Made by a program: the position numbers and the translations under genes
DNA from: Rhodospirillaceae bacterium
GTDB taxonomy: Bacteria > Pseudomonadota > Alphaproteobacteria > Rhodospirillales > Magnetovibrionaceae
Length of the DNA stretch: 11,343 bases
NCBI GenBank assembly: GCA_029883045.1
Contig: JAOUJU010000033.1
Location: forward strand, 1 to 11,343
Direction: 5' to 3'
The notes under the pieces: generated by a model
Database searches by the model: none
What the model saw: the letters and a program-made list of their open reading frames with translations, nothing else
What the model was told of the DNA's origin: nothing
Shown here: positions 7,695 through 11,343 of the stretch, piece after piece
Layout of the letters: every line of letters starts with the position of its first letter
Position numbering within the stretch: the first letter of the stretch is position 1

Positions 7695-8087
7695 ATGGGT
7701 TTTTTTCTGGAAATAAAGCGCAGGGCAGGGCAGATTATCGGCCCGGTTGCTGGCATTACCATGGTTGTTTATTTTGCCTATCATTCCATTCAAGGCGAGC
7801 GTGGGTTTATTGTAATGGGAAAACTTGAACACCAAGTAAGCGACCTTGGCGCAGAATTAAGCGTGCTTCGCGAAAAACGAATAAAAATTGAGAACCGGGT
7901 AGCGCTTTTACGGCCAGATCACCTTGATTCTGATATGTTAGAAGAACGCGCAAGAATTGTTTTGGGCTATACCCAAGGCGATGAAATTATATTGCTTGAA
8001 ACAACGGTTGAAAAACCATCGGAACTGACTACCATTAAACCTATTCCTAAACGTAAACCGGAAATAAACCTTGCCATTGCGCGTTAA
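7695..8087 (+). CDS. ftsB: Septum formation initiator FtsB/DivIC family protein
   Basis: A small bitopic division protein that in other bacteria links FtsL and FtsQ in the divisome. The 130 residues have a short basic cytoplasmic N-terminus (MGFFLEIKRRAG), one membrane helix (about 13-31), a periplasmic coiled coil (about 40-72, with LEHQVSDLGAELSVLREKR) and the family signature LLRPDHLDSDMLEERAR (71-87). A Lys/Pro-containing tail follows. The start is uncertain. The frame opens with GTG at 7671 and ATG at 7677, neither with a clear ribosome site. ATG 7695 gives the compact N-terminus usual in the family and sits after the purine run AAAAAAGA. The neighbourhood eno-ftsB-pdhA is typical of alphaproteobacteria. 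A separate promoter is possible but not obvious in the 107 bp after eno. Confidence 0.9.
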   Translation: MGFFLEIKRRAGQIIGPVAGITMVVYFAYHSIQGERGFIVMGKLEHQVSDLGAELSVLREKRIKIENRVALLRPDHLDSDMLEERARIVLGYTQGDEIILLETTVEKPSELTTIKPIPKRKPEINLAIAR

Positions 8088-8102
8088 AAAAGGGGCTTAC
8101 AT

Positions 8103-8423
8103 ATGCCAATACCAATAAATGAGGCCATAAAGCCACCGTCTGGTTCAATCGCTGTAATGTTTATAACCAAGATAAAACCCGAAGCCTACGACGATGGCTA
8201 TCATGAAACATCTGAAAGAATGATAAGCCTAGTTAAGGATCAGCCCGGGTTTTTAGGGGCAGAATCCACGCGTGGCGATGATGGGTTTGGCATAACCATA
8301 AGTTACTGGAAAGATGACGCCTCAGTTAAAGCATGGCGCGAAAACCCCGAACACGCCCTTGCCATGCAAAAAGGCCGTGGTTGGTATGATGTTTACACCA
8401 CCGTCAGAACGGTAGTGCGCTAA
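8103..8423 (+). CDS. Antibiotic biosynthesis monooxygenase (ABM) domain protein
   Basis: A 106-residue single-domain protein of the dimeric alpha-beta barrel (ABM) superfamily. Evidence is the pattern AVMFITKIKPEAYDDGY (first strand and helix), PGFLGAESTRGDDGFGITISYW (second and third strands, 48-69), KAWRENPEHALAMQKGRGWYDVY (76-98) and a final strand. Relatives include small cofactor-free oxygenases and haem-degrading HmoA-type proteins, but family membership alone does not give the substrate. His84 and the GRGWY segment are conserved-looking positions. AGGGG lies 8-9 bases before the ATG. It starts 15 bp after ftsB, so the two are likely co-transcribed, and it is not an obvious part of any neighbouring pathway. 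An oxidative-stress or quinone-detoxifying role would be a guess. Confidence 0.82.
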   Translation: MPIPINEAIKPPSGSIAVMFITKIKPEAYDDGYHETSERMISLVKDQPGFLGAESTRGDDGFGITISYWKDDASVKAWRENPEHALAMQKGRGWYDVYTTVRTVVR

Positions 8424-8529
8424 GATATTTGGTTAATTTATTAGAGTTTTCTTGTTATTTCCCATTTTAAGCACCATTTGAAACAATGAAACGAAACCGT
8501 TGGGTGTTTTGTAATCTTGTTTTCTTATA

Positions 8530-8548
8530 TTAACTGATATCAGGTTAA
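8530..8548. promoter_or_regulatory. Operator-like palindrome upstream of pdhA
   Basis: The perfect ten-base palindrome CTGATATCAG (8534-8543) is flanked by TTAA on both sides (8530-8533 and 8545-8548), with one extra G on the right. The symmetry is that of a dimeric repressor or activator site. It lies about 80 bp upstream of the candidate pdhA start point. It does not match the E. coli PdhR operator as I know it, so the binding protein is unknown. Confidence 0.35.
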
Positions 8549-8595
8549 TCTTAATTAATGTAATAAAAACAAAGCAGTGTAAGAATTTTACATTG

Positions 8596-8624
8596 TTGCA
8601 ATAACGCCTTTTCGCGGGTATGTT
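8596..8624 (+). promoter_or_regulatory. Probable pdhA promoter
   Basis: TTGCAA (8596-8601) and TATGTT (8619-8624) are separated by exactly 17 bp. Transcription would start near 8631, leaving a leader of about 125 bases before pdhA. A seven-base inverted repeat, TGTTGCA (8594-8600) and TGCAACA (8629-8635), overlaps the -35 box on one side and the presumed start point on the other, so a regulator binding there would block the promoter. Confidence 0.45.
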
Positions 8625-8755
8625 TGCCTGCAACAGCTATCAATTTCTCATTGCCGTGTGTCTAAAATAACTAATTAAATAATAAATCTAAAAAAATCAC
8701 ACAGTACCCACCATTCCTTTTCCCCTACACCAAATGCTCTGGAGGAAACCGTTAA

Positions 8756-9814
8756 ATGGCAAAAAAAGCGTCAACCGCAAAGCCTAAGGCAAAAGCCAAA
8801 ACCAAGGCAAAAGTTAAAACCAAAAAACCCGTAAAACATCTTGAGGCAGATGCCGAGGAACTGGTTGAGTTCTATCGCGAGATGCTTTTAATCCGCCGGT
8901 TCGAAGAAAAGGCCGGGCAACTTTATGGTATGGGTCTTATTGGTGGATTTTGTCACCTATACATCGGCCAAGAAGCCGTTGTGGTTGGTGCACATTCAAC
9001 ATCTAACCCGCAAGATAGCGTTATCACCAGCTATCGCGATCACGGCCATATGTTGGTTTGTGGTATGGAACCAAAAGGCGTCATGGCTGAACTTACCGGG
9101 CGTGAAGACGGCTATTCCAAGGGCAAGGGTGGCTCAATGCACATGTTTAGCCGTGAAAAAAACTTTTACGGTGGTCACGGCATTGTTGGCGGGCAAGTTC
9201 CTATTGGTACCGGGCTTGCATTTGCCCATAAATATAAAAATGACGGCGGTATTTGTTATACCTATTTTGGCGACGGTTCAGTGAACCAGGGCCAAGTCTA
9301 CGAAAGTTTTAACATGGCACAGCTTTGGCTGCTGCCTGTTCTTTATATAATTGAAAACAATAAATATGGCATGGGTACATCCATTGACCGCGCATCCAGC
9401 ACAACCGATCTTTATCATCGGGGGCGTTCACACGGTATTCCCGGTGAACAAGTTGACGGCATGGATGTAGTAGCAGTACGCGAAGCAACGGCGCGCGCGG
9501 CTGAACATGCTCGCGCGGGTAAGGGGCCGTTCATTCTTGAAATGATGACATACCGTTATCGTGGCCATTCAATGTCCGATCCGGCGAAATATAGATCAAA
9601 AGAAGAAGTTTCAAAAGTACGCCAAGAACAAGACCCGATTGATAATCTGCGCGAACTTATAATTGAAAGCAAAGCCGCAAGCGAAGATACGCTGAAAGAA
9701 ATAGATAAAAGCATCAAAGCAATCATCACTGATGCTGCTGAATTTGCCAAAGAAAGCCCGGAACCAAACGTGGCAGAACTTTATACCGACATACTTGTCG
9801 AAGCTAACGGGTGA
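8756..9814 (+). CDS. pdhA: Pyruvate dehydrogenase E1 component, alpha subunit
   Basis: With the beta subunit this forms the thiamine-diphosphate E1 enzyme that decarboxylates pyruvate and acetylates the lipoyl groups of the complex, in the cytosol. The 352 residues begin with a Lys/Ala/Thr-rich tail (about 2-27) that is probably disordered. The E1-alpha domain follows, with REMLLIRRFEEKAGQLYGMG (41-60), SYRDHGHML (92-100), GGSMHMFS (125-132), the thiamine-diphosphate motif from GDGSVNQG (172-179) to ENN (200-202), and YRYRGHSMSDPAKYR (266-280), which corresponds to the phosphorylation loop of mitochondrial E1-alpha. GGAGGA lies 9 bases before the ATG. It is the first gene of pdhA-pdhB-pdhC, with 11 bp to pdhB. 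The heterotetrameric E1 differs from the single-chain AceE of E. coli. Confidence 0.97.
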   Translation: MAKKASTAKPKAKAKTKAKVKTKKPVKHLEADAEELVEFYREMLLIRRFEEKAGQLYGMGLIGGFCHLYIGQEAVVVGAHSTSNPQDSVITSYRDHGHMLVCGMEPKGVMAELTGREDGYSKGKGGSMHMFSREKNFYGGHGIVGGQVPIGTGLAFAHKYKNDGGICYTYFGDGSVNQGQVYESFNMAQLWLLPVLYIIENNKYGMGTSIDRASSTTDLYHRGRSHGIPGEQVDGMDVVAVREATARAAEHARAGKGPFILEMMTYRYRGHSMSDPAKYRSKEEVSKVRQEQDPIDNLRELIIESKAASEDTLKEIDKSIKAIITDAAEFAKESPEPNVAELYTDILVEANG

Positions 9815-9825
9815 GGGGATAGATA

Positions 9826-9939
9826 ATGCCAATTGAAATTACCATGCCCGCCCTTTCGCCAACCATGACCGAAGGCACACTTGCCACGTGGCATAAAAAA
9901 GAAGGCGATAAAGTATCATCTGGTGACGTAATAGCCGAA
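9826..9939 (+). repeat. 114-bp exact direct repeat, copy 1 (5' end of pdhB)
   Basis: Base-for-base identical to 11230-11343, starting exactly at the ATG in both copies. The bases just upstream differ between the copies (GATAGATA here, GGTAAAAA there), so the identity begins with the coding sequence. It encodes the first 38 residues of the lipoyl domain (MPIEITMPALSPTMTEGTLA and on to VIAE). Copy 2 runs off the window, so the true repeat may be longer. Confidence 0.95.
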
Positions 9940-11214
9940 ATCGAAACCGATAAAGCCACTATGGAAGTTGAGGCAACCGATGAAGGTGTTTTGGGTAAAA
10001 TACTTGTCCCCGCTGGAACAGAAAATGTTCAGGTAAATTCGGTAATTGCTTTGTTGTTAGAAGATGGCGAAGATAAATCAGCCCTTGCGGGTTTTAAAAC
10101 AAGTGCGCCCACACCTGTTGCCAGTGCACCGGTTGATGTGGCGTCGCCCGCGCCATCTAGTGCACCAGTGGCACCAGTGGCACCAGTGGCACCAGTGGCA
10201 CCAATAGCATCTGAACCTGAATACAGTGGTGAAATGATAACCCAAACGGTGCGCGAAAGTTTACGTGATGCCATAGCCGAAGAAATGCGCCTAGATGACA
10301 CCGTATTTTTGATGGGCGAAGAAGTTGCCCAGTACCAAGGCGCATACAAAGTATCTCAAGGATTGCTAGATGAATTCGGTTCAAACAGGGTAATTGATAC
10401 CCCCATTACCGAAATTGGTTTTACTGGTCTTGGGGTTGGCGCCGCATTTGGCGGGCTTAAACCCATTGTTGAATTTATGACGTTTAATTTTTCCATGCAG
10501 GCGATGGACCATATTGTTAACTCAGCAGCCAAGACCCGATACATGTCTGGCGGGCAAATGGGTAGCCACATGGTTTTTCGTGGCCCCAATGGCGCGGCCT
10601 CGCGCGTGGGCGCGCAACACAGCCAATGTTTTGCCGCATGGTACAGCCATGTGCCAGGGCTGAAGGTGGTGGCACCATGGTCGGGCGCGGATGCCAAGGG
10701 TTTGTTAAAAGCCGCAATTCGTGACCCCAACCCAGTTGTGTTTTTGGAGCACGAATTAATGTACGGACAAAGTTTCGAAGTCCCGGCGGGTGATGATTTT
10801 GTTTTACCCATTGGCCGGGCCAAGGTCGAACGGGTTGGCACCGATGTCACCATAACTGCATTTTCGCGCATGGTCGGTGTTGCGCTAGAAGCGGCTGAAT
10901 TGTTAGCGGCTGATGGTATATCGGCTGAGGTAATAAACCTTAGAACCGTACGCCCGCTTGACATTGAAACAATTGTTAATTCTGTTCGCAAAACAAATCG
11001 TTTGGTAAATGCCGAAGAAGGCTGGCCGCAATCAGGTATGGGTGCGGAAATGGCAGCACTGATGATGGAGCACGCCTTTGATGATTTGGACGCGCCAGTT
11101 GTGCGTGTTTGCGGTGAAGATGTACCCATGCCGTACGCGGCCAACCTTGAAGCACTGACCTTACCGGGCGCAAGCAAAATTGCCGATGCCTGTAAATCAG
11201 TTTGCTATCGTTAG
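9826..11214 (+). CDS. pdhB: Pyruvate dehydrogenase E1 beta subunit with N-terminal lipoyl domain
   Basis: Second half of the heterotetrameric E1. The 462 residues are about 130 longer than a plain E1-beta because they start with a biotinyl-lipoyl domain (about 1-80; lipoylated Lys43 in ETDKATME). An Ala/Pro/Val linker (about 92-130) joins it to the E1-beta proper. The pyrimidine-binding transketolase domain (about 138-315) has FLMGEEVAQYQGAYKVS (catalytic Glu at 165 or 166), ITEIGFTGLGVGAA and HSQCFAAWYSHVPGLKV. The C-terminal transketolase domain (about 328-455) has INLRTVRPLD and GEDVPMPYA. This lipoyl-E1-beta fusion is well known in alphaproteobacteria. GAGGGG precedes the ATG, and pdhC follows after 15 bp. 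The first 114 bases are identical to the start of pdhC, which is odd and reported separately. Confidence 0.97.
   Translation: MPIEITMPALSPTMTEGTLATWHKKEGDKVSSGDVIAEIETDKATMEVEATDEGVLGKILVPAGTENVQVNSVIALLLEDGEDKSALAGFKTSAPTPVASAPVDVASPAPSSAPVAPVAPVAPVAPIASEPEYSGEMITQTVRESLRDAIAEEMRLDDTVFLMGEEVAQYQGAYKVSQGLLDEFGSNRVIDTPITEIGFTGLGVGAAFGGLKPIVEFMTFNFSMQAMDHIVNSAAKTRYMSGGQMGSHMVFRGPNGAASRVGAQHSQCFAAWYSHVPGLKVVAPWSGADAKGLLKAAIRDPNPVVFLEHELMYGQSFEVPAGDDFVLPIGRAKVERVGTDVTITAFSRMVGVALEAAELLAADGISAEVINLRTVRPLDIETIVNSVRKTNRLVNAEEGWPQSGMGAEMAALMMEHAFDDLDAPVVRVCGEDVPMPYAANLEALTLPGASKIADACKSVCYR
10162..10206 (+). repeat. Nine-base tandem repeat in the pdhB linker
   Basis: Four perfect copies of GCACCAGTG (10162-10197) are followed by a degenerate fifth, GCACCAATA (10198-10206). 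They encode Ala-Pro-Val units in the flexible linker between the lipoyl and E1-beta domains. Units of nine bases keep the frame, so copy number can change without breaking the gene. Confidence 0.9.
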
Positions 11215-11229
11215 TGGGGGGGGTAAAAA

Positions 11230-11343
11230 ATGCCAATTGAAATTACCATGCCCGCCCTTTCGCCAACCATGACCGAAGGCACACTTGCCACGTGGCATAA
11301 AAAAGAAGGCGATAAAGTATCATCTGGTGACGTAATAGCCGAA
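11230..11343 (+). CDS. pdhC: Pyruvate dehydrogenase E2 (dihydrolipoamide acetyltransferase), N-terminal part, cut by window edge
   Basis: Only the first 38 codons are present, reading MPIEITMPALSPTMTEGTLA and on to VIAE. This is the start of a lipoyl domain, and the lipoylated lysine lies just beyond the edge. On its own this could be any lipoyl-domain protein. The position directly after pdhB, 15 bp away on the same strand, and the usual alphaproteobacterial order pdhA-pdhB-pdhC make the acetyltransferase by far the likeliest. A run of eight G (11216-11223) six bases before the ATG would act as ribosome site. The nucleotide sequence is identical to the start of pdhB. Confidence 0.8.
   Translation, partial: MPIEITMPALSPTMTEGTLATWHKKEGDKVSSGDVIAE
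11230..11343 (+). repeat. 114-bp exact direct repeat, copy 2 (5' end of pdhC)
   Basis: Second copy of the repeat that opens pdhB (9826-9939), with no mismatch up to the last base of the window. Copy starts are 1404 bp apart. Confidence 0.95.

Larger units (their letters stand above)
8424..8755 (+). promoter_or_regulatory. AT-rich regulatory gap upstream of the pdh operon
   Basis: A 332-bp gene-free stretch, much richer in A and T than the flanking genes. It holds a ten-base palindrome flanked by TTAA (8530-8548), a promoter match with an inverted repeat around it (8594-8635), a pyrimidine-rich leader segment (about 8713-8728), and a strong GGAGGA ribosome site at 8741-8746, 9 bases before the pdhA ATG. 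I see no rho-independent terminator for the upstream genes. A 66-codon minus-strand frame inside it (8633-8433) would need a TTG start and resembles nothing. Confidence 0.6.

Noticed and set aside
8433..8633. 66-codon minus-strand frame in the pdhA upstream gap
   Set aside because: It needs a TTG start, has no good ribosome site, lies in AT-rich DNA and overlaps promoter-like elements. The translation shows no recognisable domain.
10356..11177. Long open frame of 273 codons on the minus strand
   Set aside because: It lies entirely antisense to pdhB, whose E1-beta motifs are complete. The antisense translation is Ser/Thr/Pro-rich and resembles no family.
1..11343. CRISPR arrays, insertion sequences, phage genes, toxin-antitoxin pairs, tRNA or rRNA genes
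   Set aside because: I looked for spaced repeats, terminal inverted repeats with transposases, integrases and clover-leaf or rRNA-like stretches and saw none. Gene content and order are those of a conserved core region.

Overview
This is a conserved housekeeping stretch of an alphaproteobacterial chromosome. Three things point there: the divergent ppiD-trpE arm, the order tpiA-secG-pyrG-kdsA-eno-ftsB-pdhA-pdhB-pdhC, and an E1-beta subunit that carries its own N-terminal lipoyl domain. Base composition is moderate and AT-leaning for the class, with many AT-ending codons, so a marine or host-associated lineage is more likely than a high-GC soil one. I cannot name the genus. A KDO-8-phosphate synthase shows that the cell makes lipopolysaccharide.

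Layout. On the minus strand, positions 2134 to 1 hold ppiD (periplasmic SecYEG-associated chaperone), then the first 70 codons of trpE, cut by the window edge. A divergent intergenic region (2135-2440) separates this arm from the plus-strand genes. Rightwards follow tpiA, secG and a clear rho-independent terminator (3681-3711). Next come a promoter that appears to give a leaderless pyrG mRNA, and the tight run pyrG-kdsA-eno, then ftsB and a small ABM-fold monooxygenase-like gene. A 332-bp AT-rich regulatory gap (8424-8755) precedes the pyruvate dehydrogenase operon pdhA-pdhB-pdhC. pdhC is cut by the right edge after 38 codons.

How the genes work together. tpiA, eno and pdhABC cover glycolysis from triose phosphates to acetyl-CoA. 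pyrG supplies CTP, and CTP is used to activate the KDO whose phosphate precursor KdsA makes from phosphoenolpyruvate, the product of enolase. secG and ppiD both act at the Sec translocon, and ftsB acts at the division septum.

No new defence, mobile or biosynthetic system is visible. The best second-look item is an exact 114-bp repeat: the 5' end of pdhB (9826-9939) is base-for-base identical to the 5' end of pdhC (11230-11343, up to the window edge). This suggests recent gene conversion between the two lipoyl-domain coding regions, or an assembly problem. Other items are the probable leaderless pyrG transcript, operator-like symmetry around the pdhA promoter, a metal-dependent KdsA signature, and a PpiD whose parvulin domain lacks one of its two conserved histidines.
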